Shown here piece by piece: positions 46,586-56,747 of a DNA stretch of 64,000 nucleotides. The notes under the pieces are model-generated. The model searched no databases and was not told where the DNA came from. It worked only from the letters and a program-made list of their open reading frames with translations. The stretch is from positions 76,030,059-76,094,058 of the forward strand of contig CATIUR010000001.1 in the NCBI GenBank assembly GCA_949592205.1, written 5' to 3'. Numbering within the stretch: position 1 is the stretch's first letter; each line of letters opens with the position of its first letter. The stretch comes from Helichrysum umbraculigerum. Its lineage: Eukaryota > Streptophyta > Magnoliopsida > Asterales > Asteraceae. A program made the position numbers and the translations under genes.

Positions 46586-49500
46586 GGCAAGCCAAAGAGC
46601 TTATGGCATATTGATAGTGGATGCTCAAGGCACATGACTGGAGACAAAGAAAAGCTGCAGGATTTCAAATCTTTTGATGGAGGATATGTAGCTTTTGGAA
46701 GCAATCCAAAAGGAGGAAGGATCACAGGGAAAGGAACAGTTCAGAGTGAAAAGCTAAGTTTTGATAATGTTTATTTTGTGGAACAACTGAGGTATAATTT
46801 ACTAAGTGTGAGTCAAATCACAGATAAAAAGAACCCAGTTCATTTTACTGACACTGAATGCCTTATCTTGTCCAAGGAATTCAAAATACCAGAAAACATG
46901 ATTTTGATGAGAATTCCAAGACAAGATAATGTGTATAAGTGTGACTTAGTAAATATGACACCTCAACCTGATTTAAACTGTCTTATTTCTAAAGCAAGTA
47001 TGAATGAATCTGAACTGTGGCATAGGAGGATGTGTCACATGAATTTCAAAACCATTAATAAACTTGTCAAAAACAAGCTTGTTAGAGGTTTGCCTGAAAA
47101 GGTCTATTCATGTGATGATCATTGTGTTTCTTGTCAAAAGGGAAAGCAACACAAATCCTCATTTAAGTCCAAATCTGTGAACACAAATAGCACACCCTTA
47201 CACTTATTGCATATGGACTTATTTGGACCAACCAGTATAAGTAGTATGGGGAAAAAGTCTTACTGTCTTGTGATTATTGATGATTATACTAGATTTACAT
47301 GGGTTTTCTTTCTTAGGACAAAGGATGAGACAGGTGAAATACTTAGATCATTTATAACTAAGATGGAAAATCAATTGGATAAAAGAGTAAAGATCATCAG
47401 AAGTGATAATGGAACAGAATTTAAAAATCATGAGATGGATAAATTCTGTGAAGTTAAAGGTATTAAGAGAGAATTTAGTGCACCTAGAACTCCTCAACAA
47501 AATGGAGTAGCTGAAAGGAGGAATAGGACACTGATTGAGGCAGCTAGAACCATGCTATCTGATGCAAAGCTACCTATGTCTTTTTGGGCAGAGGCAGTTA
47601 GCACAGCTTGTTATGTTCAGAATAGAGTATTAGTTGTTAAGCCTCATAACAAGACATCATATGAACTGTTGTTTAAGAGAAAGCCTTTGGTTAGTTTCTT
47701 AAAATCTTTTGGGTGTCCTTGTACAATCTTAAATACCAAAGATCACTTAGGTAAGTTTCAGAGTAAGGCTGATGAGGGGATATTTGTTGGTTATTCTATT
47801 CAAAGTAAATCTTATAGGGTATTCAATCAAAGGACCAGAATCATAGAAGAAACAGTGCACATTACTTTTAATGAAAACACTGTTAATCCTGAGGGAAAAG
47901 GTCCTGAATCACTGTTTGATATTGATGCACTTAATACTGCTTTTAGATATACAAATGTGGATACTAGTGCAGGTACAAGTGCAGGTACAAATGCAGGAAC
48001 AGGTGATGAAGAAGGTAGAGCAAAATCAGGAATATCAGTTGGAAAGAAGAATGATTCATTGGAATATATATTATTTCCAATTTGGTCTCCTGATCCCCCA
48101 GAAGTGTTTGATACTGATCAACCAACGAAATCACAGGATGTGGAAACAGGAAAATCAGATGAAACATCATTTTCTCATGTTGATGATTCTGATAGACCTG
48201 TTATTGAAGACAGTACAGAAGACAGTGATATGAGTCCAGTACAGAAGAATACAAAGGCAGGTGTGAATGTTGATCAGACACCTACAAAGCATCTTGACAC
48301 AGAGCAGGAACATTTGAATTATCTACATTTGATGAGTTCTACTCCTTTGTCAAAGAGAATTGCAAGAGAAGTGTCAAGTAGTGAGTCTGGTCAAGAAGGA
48401 AATTTTACCAACTTAGAGGAGAGTATTCAAGAAACAGCAGCATCTAAATACATTACTCATAAAGATCATCCACTTGAGAATGTAATAGGAGATATTGAAT
48501 CCGCTGTTAAAACAAGAAATCAAAGTCAGGTGTTTGAAGCTTCAGCAAATGAGGAAGAAGTAAATCTTGATACAGAAGCTGTTAATACTTCTTTGTTTGC
48601 CTGTTTTCTGTCTCAAACAGAACCAAAGAAGGTTACTGAAGCTTTGAGAGATCCTAGTTGGATTGAAGCTATGCAAGAGGAGTTGCTTCAGTTTAAGATT
48701 CAAGAAGTTTGGACATTGGTTGATTTGCCTAAAGAGAAGAGGGCAATTGGTACTAAATGGATTTTCAAGAACAAGAAGGATGAAAGAGGTATAGTGATCA
48801 AAAACAAGGCTAGATTGGTTGCACAGGGGTATTCACAAGAAGAGGGGATTGATTATGATGAGGTTTTTGCACCTGTTGCAAGGATAGAGGCAATTAGATT
48901 GTTTTTGGCTTATGCTTCATTCAAGGGATTCATTGTGTATCAGATGGATGTTAAGAGTGCTTTTCTGTATGGCACTATACAGGAAGAGGTCTATGTATGT
49001 CAACCACCAGGGTTTGAAGATTCTAAATTTCCTGATAAAGTTTTCAAACTGGATAAAGCTCTTTATGGCTTACATCAAGCACCTAGAGCCTGGTATGATA
49101 CTTTTTCAGATTATCTGTTGCAGAATGGATTCAAAAGGGGTGCAATAGATAAAACTTTGTTTACTAAAAGAATTAAGAATGATATACTACTGGTTCAAGT
49201 TTATGTAGATGATATCATTTTTGGTTCAACAAAGGATAGTCTTTGCAAGGAGTTTGAATCATTGATGCATGAAAAGTTCAAGATGAGCTCCATGGGGGAA
49301 TTAACATTTTTCTTGGGGCTGCAAGTAAAGCAACAGAAAGAAGGAATCTTTATTCATCAAAGTAAGTATGTGAATGATATACTGGGTCGGTTTGGGTACA
49401 AAGATGCTAAAGTTGCAAGCACACCAGTTGAGACAAACAAGAAATTACATGCAGATCTTGAGGGGGAGAGTGTGGATGAACATCTTTACAGATCAATGAT

Positions 49501-50146
49501 TGGGTCTCTTATGTATCTCACTTCATCAAGGCCTGACATCATGTTTGCAGTGTGTTTATGTGCAAGATTTCAAGCTAATCCAAAGCTATCACATCTTCTA
49601 GCAGTCAAAAGAATATTTAGATATTTGAAGGGTCAACCAAAATTGGGCCTTTGGTATCCAAAGTTTAATTCTTTTGATCTGATAGCTTACACGGATAGTG
49701 ATTATGGAGGAGCTAATCTAGACAGGAAATCTACATCAGGAGGTTGTCAATTTTTGGGAGAAAGATTGGTTTCATGGCAATGCAAGAAACAAACCACTGT
49801 ATCTACATCTACAGCAGAGGCAGAATATGTAGCAGCTGCAAGTTGCTGTGCTCAAGTGCTATGGATTCAGAATCAGATGCTAGATTATGGTTTTACCTTT
49901 CTTAATACTCCTATTTTTATTGATAATAGCTCTGCAATCAGTATTATTAATAACCCAGTTAAACATTCTAAAACAAAGCATATTGAAATCAGATATCATT
50001 TCATTAGAGATTGTAATGAGAAAAGACTTATTCAAATTTTGAAAGTTCATACTGATAACCAGTTTGCTGATCTGTTTACAAAAGCTTTTGATGTAGGCAG
50101 ATTCACTTTCTTGGTTACTAGTATTGGAATGATCAATTTGTCATAA
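46583..50146 (+). CDS. pol: Copia-B' pol: protease, integrase, RT, RNase H
   Basis: An open frame of about 1187 codons has no ATG at its start, as expected for a readthrough or spliced product. Rough residue positions are: protease HIDSGCSRHMTG 9-20; integrase zinc region (WHRRMCHMN, CVSCQKGKQHK) 143-195; triad contexts LLHMDLFGP 210, RSDNGTEF 273 and NGVAERRNR 308; a long Ser/Thr/acidic linker 430-690; RT 705-940 with YVDDIIFGS at 874; RNase H 1035-1180 with DSDYGGANLDRKSTSGG and NPVKHSKTKHIEIRYH. It ends SIGMINLS. All catalytic residues appear present. The order is Ty1/copia, and gag size, two knuckles and the extra 3' ORF point to a Sirevirus-like group (inference). Confidence 0.94.
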   Translation, partial: QGKPKSLWHIDSGCSRHMTGDKEKLQDFKSFDGGYVAFGSNPKGGRITGKGTVQSEKLSFDNVYFVEQLRYNLLSVSQITDKKNPVHFTDTECLILSKEFKIPENMILMRIPRQDNVYKCDLVNMTPQPDLNCLISKASMNESELWHRRMCHMNFKTINKLVKNKLVRGLPEKVYSCDDHCVSCQKGKQHKSSFKSKSVNTNSTPLHLLHMDLFGPTSISSMGKKSYCLVIIDDYTRFTWVFFLRTKDETGEILRSFITKMENQLDKRVKIIRSDNGTEFKNHEMDKFCEVKGIKREFSAPRTPQQNGVAERRNRTLIEAARTMLSDAKLPMSFWAEAVSTACYVQNRVLVVKPHNKTSYELLFKRKPLVSFLKSFGCPCTILNTKDHLGKFQSKADEGIFVGYSIQSKSYRVFNQRTRIIEETVHITFNENTVNPEGKGPESLFDIDALNTAFRYTNVDTSAGTSAGTNAGTGDEEGRAKSGISVGKKNDSLEYILFPIWSPDPPEVFDTDQPTKSQDVETGKSDETSFSHVDDSDRPVIEDSTEDSDMSPVQKNTKAGVNVDQTPTKHLDTEQEHLNYLHLMSSTPLSKRIAREVSSSESGQEGNFTNLEESIQETAASKYITHKDHPLENVIGDIESAVKTRNQSQVFEASANEEEVNLDTEAVNTSLFACFLSQTEPKKVTEALRDPSWIEAMQEELLQFKIQEVWTLVDLPKEKRAIGTKWIFKNKKDERGIVIKNKARLVAQGYSQEEGIDYDEVFAPVARIEAIRLFLAYASFKGFIVYQMDVKSAFLYGTIQEEVYVCQPPGFEDSKFPDKVFKLDKALYGLHQAPRAWYDTFSDYLLQNGFKRGAIDKTLFTKRIKNDILLVQVYVDDIIFGSTKDSLCKEFESLMHEKFKMSSMGELTFFLGLQVKQQKEGIFIHQSKYVNDILGRFGYKDAKVASTPVETNKKLHADLEGESVDEHLYRSMIGSLMYLTSSRPDIMFAVCLCARFQANPKLSHLLAVKRIFRYLKGQPKLGLWYPKFNSFDLIAYTDSDYGGANLDRKSTSGGCQFLGERLVSWQCKKQTTVSTSTAEAEYVAAASCCAQVLWIQNQMLDYGFTFLNTPIFIDNSSAISIINNPVKHSKTKHIEIRYHFIRDCNEKRLIQILKVHTDNQFADLFTKAFDVGRFTFLVTSIGMINLS

Positions 50147-50873
50147 GTTATTTTTCTTGTTACTGCTTTCTGTGAATAATATCTACTGTGATTTCAATTT
50201 GGGTTAATACTGATTTGTTAATTAAACACTGATTGTGTGTAAAGTGTATCGTTATCACTGTTTCTTACTTTTATTATAAACAGTGGTAATAATTACTTCA
50301 CCACTGTTGGTGTATAGTTAACACTGTATACTTGTATTATTGTTTGGAATTACCACTGCAGGATATATTGCTAGGTTTTGGAGTCTAATTTATGCAGGTG
50401 TTTATGAAGTTTCACTGCTTGTAGATTTTAGCTTTTGATAAAAAAAAAATAAATAAATAAATAAATAAATTTTCAACCACTGCTTTGTTTATATGATTTT
50501 GCTAGAACTGAAGTACTACTTGTATTAAGTTAGCACTGCCTTGGTCGGTTGGTACTGCTTGTACAAGTTAGCACTGCTAGCTTTATTATGTAAATGATGC
50601 ATTTGAGAAACCAAGTGTTGATTACCACTGATGGTTATTTTCACAATTATCACTGAACGTGTTATTTTATTGAATTAACACTGTTTTAGTTATAATTGGG
50701 GATCTGATCAAATTAGGGCTTACAACTGATTTAATTTCAGTACTTAACTCTTCACACTTAGGGTTTCTCATTACGCTTTCAAAATTACACATACAAACAA
50801 CTGCGCTAAGTCTCATCGATTTTCGATTCTGTAAAATCATCTTCGATTCTTCTCGATTACTTGATTTCTTATC
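50147..50873 (+). promoter_or_regulatory. Copia-B' spacer between pol and third ORF
   Basis: This is non-coding, with a TAAA microsatellite at 50441-50470. About a dozen TTANCACTG/TTACAACTG words occur (for example TTAACACTG near 50320 and 50676, TTAGCACTG near 50531 and 50567, TTACCACTG near 50623). They are the same family as in the LTR upstream of the TATA box. The spacer may hold a separate promoter for the third ORF. Confidence 0.5.
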
Positions 50874-52516
50874 ATGGCATCGACTTTGTCTACTGTTCAA
50901 CTACCGATTGGAAAAGATCACAATATGATTGCATTCTTAATGAAACCTGCAGAGGCAAACGAGTATGTGGAAATCATTGATTTCCTTCGTGCTTCACATA
51001 TTCGTCATGCTCTCACTGTAGCACCCAGAATATCTCACGATCATATCAACAATTTCTGGGTGAATGCATCAATAGAAGAGGAACAGGGGATTAAAAGAAT
51101 AGTTTCAGAAGTTATGGATACACGTGTTGTAATCACAGAAGCTACTGTTAGAGCTTCATTACAACTAGATGATGAGGCAGGTATATCATCTTTAGAGGAT
51201 ACTGTTATGTATGATACTTTACGATTGATGGGTTATGAGGGTTCTTTTGAAATTTTTACTTTTCAGAAAACCTTATTTTCTCATCAGTGGAGGTTTTTAA
51301 TACATACAATTTTACACTGCTTATCATCTAAGAGATCATCTTTTGAGCAGTTTGGAAGCAACATTGCTTATGCAATTGCTTGTCTTGCAACTGGTCAAAG
51401 GTTTAATTTTTCAAATATGATATTTTCTGGTATGCTTAGAAACATTGAGCAGCCAAAGATTAAATTTTTGATGTATCCACGTTTTGTGCAGTTGTTCTTA
51501 AATGAACAAATTCCTAATATAACTGCACTTGAAAAGATTATTGGTATTGTCTCTTTTAAACCAAAAGTTTTTGTAAATATGAAGAGAGATACTAAATTTT
51601 CTGGGAAGGTTACAGCATTATTTTCTACAATGCTTCCTGCACCTTCCACCACAGCATCAGTACTACCAACTGAAGCTGAACCAACTACTGAGAGAATGGT
51701 TCCACCCACCACTTCTCAACCCACAGTAGTTGGGGGTACTAAAAGAAAACAAGGGACCAAAACAGCTAAACCTACTAAAGCCAAAAAGGCTAGAACACAG
51801 GCATCTGAGGCTGCTGCTGCTCAGGTATCTCAGACAAATGATTCATCACAGCAGATGATCTATGAGGAGGAGGATGATCATTCTGAGAGGGCTGCTTCTA
51901 CTGCTTCTAGCCCACTGGCAGAGCAGGACAGAAGTAACATTAATAAGACCCAATCAGAGGCAACACATGGACATGATTCTACACCTGTAGATGATCCTAG
52001 TGGTCCCAGTACCAAGAACCAAGGGGACTTTGATGATCATGCTAGGCATGAGTCAGAGTTTGATGATGTCAATGATTCACCAAAGGATTCACATCCTGAA
52101 GGTGTTGAGGCTAGAACTAACTTGGAATTGACGAAAATGGTTGATTATGTATGGGCTGAGTTTGTACAGGAGAGGAAGAAGAATAAGGCTAAGGATGAAG
52201 TTATTACTCAGTTGCAGAGGAGAGTGCAGCAGTTAGAGAGGATTGTTATTAAATGTTTGAAGAAAGGGAGGAAATATGTGGTTCATGATACTTCTGAACC
52301 TGAGGAGACTTATAACTTTCAACAAAATGCTTTCAAAAAGGGGGAGAAGGTCTGGACAAATTTGGGTGATAAGAGGAATAAAAATGATAAGGTTGTGTCT
52401 GATGATGAAAAAGTTGATGAAGAGATTGAAATGGAACAACCAGTGGATGATGAATTTGTGCATTCACCTCCAACACCACCTACAGAGCCAGAGCCAGAAA
52501 TAAATGAATCAGTATA
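50874..52516 (+). pseudogene. Copia-B' third ORF, truncated by a SINE-like insertion
   Basis: ATG 50874 opens 547 codons with no stop until the insertion at 52517. The annotated-looking tail beyond that is SINE translation. The N-terminal domain (about 1-245) has NMIAFLMKPAEANEY, HALTVAPRISHDHINNFW and KIKFLMYPRFVQLFLNEQ, then a basic KTAKPTKAKKARTQ patch and an acidic, Ser-rich linker. The C-terminal half seen in Copia-B (Lys-rich and coiled-coil parts) is cut off. Function is unknown. It is kept open while its Copia-B sibling has at least five lesions, and the close match of the N-terminal domain between them suggests past selection. Confidence 0.82.
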
Positions 52517-53213
52517 TGTGACACCCCACCCCTCGCGATGGCCCTATGGGCTCGAGGGAGGCGGTGAGCCTGCCACCAGCTGAGGCTTATTGGGCCCTAG
52601 GTCTGCAGCCCAATGCACCCCAACCCATCACTATTGCTGAGGCCCACCCCTCTATTAGCCAATAGTAGGTTGTTGTGAGGCTTGAACTCAAGACCTCACC
52701 TTTAATACTAAGTGTTACCACTTAGTATCACCAATTGAGCTGCAGCTCAATTGGTGATACTAAGTGGTAACACTTAGTATTAAAGGTGAGGTCTTGAGTT
52801 CAAGCCTCACAACAACCTACTATTGGCTAATAGAGGGGTGGGCCTCAGCAATAGTGATGGGTTGGGGTGCATTGGGCTGCAGACCTAGGGCCCAATAAGC
52901 CTCAGCTGGTGGCAGGCTCACCGCCTCCCTCGAGCCCATAGGGCCATCGCGAGGGGTGGGGTGTCACAGAAAAAGTGCACTTTTTCTGTGACACCCCACC
53001 CCTCGCGATGGCCCTATGGGCTCGAGGGAGGCGGTGGGCCTGCCACCAGCTGAGGCTTATTGGGCCCTAGGTCTGCAGCCCAATGCACCCCAACCCATCA
53101 CTATTGCTGAGGCCTACCCCTCTATTAGCCAATAGTAGGTTGTTGTGAGGCTTGAACTCAAGACCTCACCTTTAATACTAAGTGTTACCACTTAGTATCA
53201 CCAATTGAGCTAA
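52517..53213. mobile_element. Three-armed inverted tRNA-derived SINE-like repeat
   Basis: Arm 1 (52517-52742) and arm 2 (52743-52968) form a nearly perfect palindrome of 2 x 226 bp. An 18-nt palindromic spacer (52969-52986, GAAAAAGTGCACTTTTTC) leads to arm 3 (52987-53211), a direct copy of arm 1 with about two differences. Read in the arm 2 direction, the unit has an A-box-like AGCTCAATTGG (perfect TAGCTCAATTGG in arm 3) and a B box GTTCAAGCC at 52798-52806, about 45 bp apart. That is the internal pol III promoter layout of a tRNA-derived SINE. The opposite end carries GTGTCACAGAAAAAG. All units lack the first bases of a tRNA head. Confidence 0.7.
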
Positions 53214-54919
53214 TGTGACACCCGACCAATTAGGGCTAGTGTTAGTTCCTAATCATTGTGCTAATACATGTAATTGGGGTGAATTATGTGTATCATTTTG
53301 TGTATTAATATATGTTATTATATTTGCACACATTTGCGATTTGTTTAAATCGTACATTTTATTATCGGATGGAGTCCGACACAGTTTAAATACGACGTTG
53401 GTGAAAACATTTCTATAAATAACTTTAATCTATTTTTAGAAGTTATTTATCATTATCTATTATTTTGCTAAAATAATACTCGAAAAACCTAGACGTTTCG
53501 GTTAAAACGTCTAAAACACAACGATAACGCACGAATTTATTTCGACAACCAAACGAACGTCAATAATTAAATTGACAACCTAAATTAAGTATTTTAAATA
53601 ATACTTCAATGGAAATTTATCCAAATTATATCGTTAATCTAAACGACTCAAATTAACGTTACGCGATTTTAAACCGCCGTAGAACGTGCACGCAAATCGA
53701 GGCCAATGATTTAACGAAACATTTTTATAAGTGTTTCCAAGTACTATATTGAATATTTCAAGTAGAAATATCGAAACTCAAATCGTTAAATAAAAACGTC
53801 AACTAAACATTTAACGTACGAATAAACGTTTAAACAATCGGGTAAACGAACGAAAAACGCAACGATTTAAGCTAGAAATGTGAAATGACCAAAATGCCCT
53901 TGGTGGGACCACATGGGGGCCGGCCACCCCATGTGCCACCCCTCCTCACACCCATTTAGCCTTCATGCAATATCAAATCACCACTTTTTCTATCACATCC
54001 ACACAACTTACATGCACTTCACATTTTACCATCATTCCACTCCATTATCACTTTCTATTTTCACTAAAATGCTCTCAAAAATACAGAGAAAACCAGCCCC
54101 AAAAACCCTTAAAAATCATCTTTAAAATCATCACCAATTTGAAGAACAAGAGAGGGAATCAAGTCCAAGATCATCACCACCTCCACTTCCTTTTTGTTCT
54201 CCATCATTTGCTTGGTATAAATCATCAAACCTTTTACTTATTTTACTTTTAATCTACTGATTATGATGTTATAATGTTCATCTATCATAAATATGTCCAA
54301 GATTGTTGTTAAAAATCGTTTTTAAAGCAAACACATGAACATGCAAAATGTGACAGAATCTGTCTCCAGAAAATCAGTCCACAGAATCGGTCATAACTTG
54401 AGCTCTGTTAAGAGTTAGACAACGAATTTTTTTTTAAAAGTTGCGTATTGAAAAGAGCTACAACTTTCGTGTTTTGCACTTTTTCCAGATCCGTACTTAT
54501 TTTTGTATATATTCTGATCTTTGCGACTGCCTGATATTTGTCGAAAACCGAGTACGGTTCTTTCGTAAGATTTATTATCTATCTAAATGGACATTTTAGA
54601 TCCTGGAAAAATCAGGTTATAAACTAGACACACTCATGAACATCTGGTAAAAATTTTGGAATCAAATTCAGACTAGAACATGTTAAAAATCGAGTGCCGA
54701 AGTAAACCGACAAAAACCGAAAACATGAAAATCTTAAGTTTTGACATGCGTATTAAAAACCGACATCTCGAAACGACTACAACATGAAACAATAACTTTT
54801 ATAAACTTTATTTACTGAAATATGACTTGGGTAAAAAGTTCGGGTCAAACCGTCATAGTTGACCACGTTTTTGGACTTAGCAAAATCAAGACAGACATAA
54901 GTGACGCATGACCCCAGGA

Positions 54920-55265
54920 ATTATAGCGACACTCCCATAGTGACGCCCTTACTTTTCTGAATATGAATTATAGCGACACTCCCATAGTGACGCCCTTACT
55001 TTTCTGAATATGATTTATAGCGACACTCGATAAGTGACGCCTTTGTTATTAAAACTTTATTAATACCGACACTACCTAAGTGACGCCTAAAGTGACTGAA
55101 CTATTATATTAGCGGCACTTACCCTTAGTGCCGCCATGCCTCAGTGACGCCCGTATCCGACACTTCTTAAGTGACGCTATTTAAATCTGAAAACGCATAT
55201 TATGCGGCACTTCCTAAGTGCCGCCCCTAACTAGCAAGTGACGCATGAAGTGTCGCATGAAACAG
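54920..55265 (+). repeat. Hairpin array in LTR E
   Basis: About eight short inverted repeats are built on GCGACACT...AGTGACGC, with loops of 3-6 nt. The most symmetric is GCGGCACTT CC TAAGTGCCGC near 55202-55223. Others include CACTTCTTAAGTG and GGCACTTACCCTTAGTGCC. The first two units are in a 47-bp tandem repeat. The start of the array is also present in the 3' LTR (from 63814). Confidence 0.82.
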
Positions 55266-56108
55266 AATCTTTAAAAACTAGTTTTCTCACTAAGTGTTAA
55301 ACTTCAAGCAACGTTAATACTTATACAATGCAACGTTATAACTCATGAAACATACTATACATATGAAAGTATAGCATCATTCTAATAATAATGTCTTAAC
55401 GAATTATTATTACAAACTTTCACCAACGGGTCGTACACGTTTTTGATAAACAACATGAACAACTTATTTGGACATACTAGTTGGATGAACTAGCCTTAGG
55501 TGGACATTAACCCTCCACCTACATTGTGAATTAAGTGGACATTAACCCTCCACTTACATAGATGATCTTTCTAGACATCTACTCATACAACCTTATACGT
55601 TTAGGACGTTAGAAGGTTGCACTTTGGACCACACATTGCTTGCTAATTGATATTGCTTGCTTACATTTTGCTAGAACTCAGGTGAGTTTCATAGCCCCTT
55701 CTTTTTACAGTTTTATAACTATTTTGGGGGAGAATACATACTACAACTGTTTTATACAATTGCTTTGCAACTGCTTTGTATACATTTGAATTACACAACT
55801 GCTTTTATGAACACAAGTACCATAAACAACGCTATACGGATTGCATGAGTTACACACTAATCCACAAAGGCCCTACACATCATAGTTTGTTAGTTTTGCT
55901 AAAGCGTGAATATTAGTAAATAGATCTATTTGGGACTGACAATCCCCGTCCGAGTTAGTCGCGCTAACCTGTCAAACGGACGTATTAATATTTGTTCATA
56001 ACGAGTGTACCGGATTAGACACTTGCATTGGGGCACCCACGATCGTGTACTCGAAAGAGGCACGGCACACATTGTTAAGCTTCGGACTATGAGCTCATGG
56101 CAAATGGT

Positions 56109-56330
56109 ATACATCTTTTTGCATTCGTGCAACTACATATTTACTTATCGTTTGTTAACGATACATCTTTTTGCATTCGTGCAACTACATATTTACTTAT
56201 CGTTTGTTAACGATACATCTTTTTGCATTCGTGCAATTACATATTTACTTATCGTTTGTTAACGATACATTTACTCAACACATTTACTTATCGTTTGTTA
56301 ACGATACATTTACTTATCATTGTTGAATGA
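56109..56330 (+). repeat. 52-bp tandem repeat in LTR E
   Basis: ACATCTTTTTGCATTCGTGC recurs at 56111, 56163 and 56215, spacing 52 bp. Shortened units of CGTTTGTTAACGATACATTTACTTAT follow. Confidence 0.92.
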
Positions 56331-56747
56331 TACAACGATTAAAATCTTGTGTTTCATAACTCGTGTTTCATAACAATTGGTTTGATACCAACATTTAAAC
56401 AACTCTATGAACTCACCAACTTTATGTTGACCTTTTAGTATGTATTTCTCAGGTAACCCACAGCAGTAGGACGCTTATGGATAGCGTAGCTCGAGTCGCA
56501 TTGCTTTCAAAATCAAGGGACTTAGATTGCATTTTACTATAATTAGTAGTTATGTAATCTACACATTGTGTGCGAACTCCATTGTTATGTATAACGGTTG
56601 TAAACATTTTAAACTTATGGAATGTAATGTTTTCAAACGTCTCATATAGAGGTCGTTTGCTTTAATCTTTGTGTAATGATATTTGATTTGGTCGGCGCCC
56701 CCATGACAACTCATGTTTCCGCTGCCACGTGTTTTGGGGGTGCGACA

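Larger units (their letters stand above)
40489..52516 (+). mobile_element. Copia-B': Ty1/copia element with open gag and pol
   Basis: The 5' LTR (40489-43742, interrupted by element H) is followed by an iMet primer site (43746-43757), gag, pol and a third ORF. The third ORF is broken by the SINE-like repeat at 52517, and the 3' LTR is not in the window. It is the same family as Copia-B, in opposite orientation about 12 kb from it. Gag and pol have no lesion I can see beyond the two gag/pol stops shared with Copia-B. The left flank is GTTGT (40484-40488). Confidence 0.92.
53214..56747 (+). repeat. Element E 5' LTR, 3534 bp
   Basis: It runs from TGTGACACCCGACC to GGGGGTGCGACA. Features in order: a GC-rich hairpin CACATGGGG/CCCCATGTG at about 53910-53934, a CA/CT-rich probable R region (53940-54200), an array of CGACACT...AGTGACG hairpins (54920-55265) and a 52-bp tandem repeat (56109-56330). 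I see no gene; the short open frames are chance. Confidence 0.92.

Noticed and set aside
52743..52815. A functional tRNA gene in the SINE-like arm
   Set aside because: A and B boxes are present, but there is no acceptor stem pairing or anticodon arm, so it is a derived repeat.
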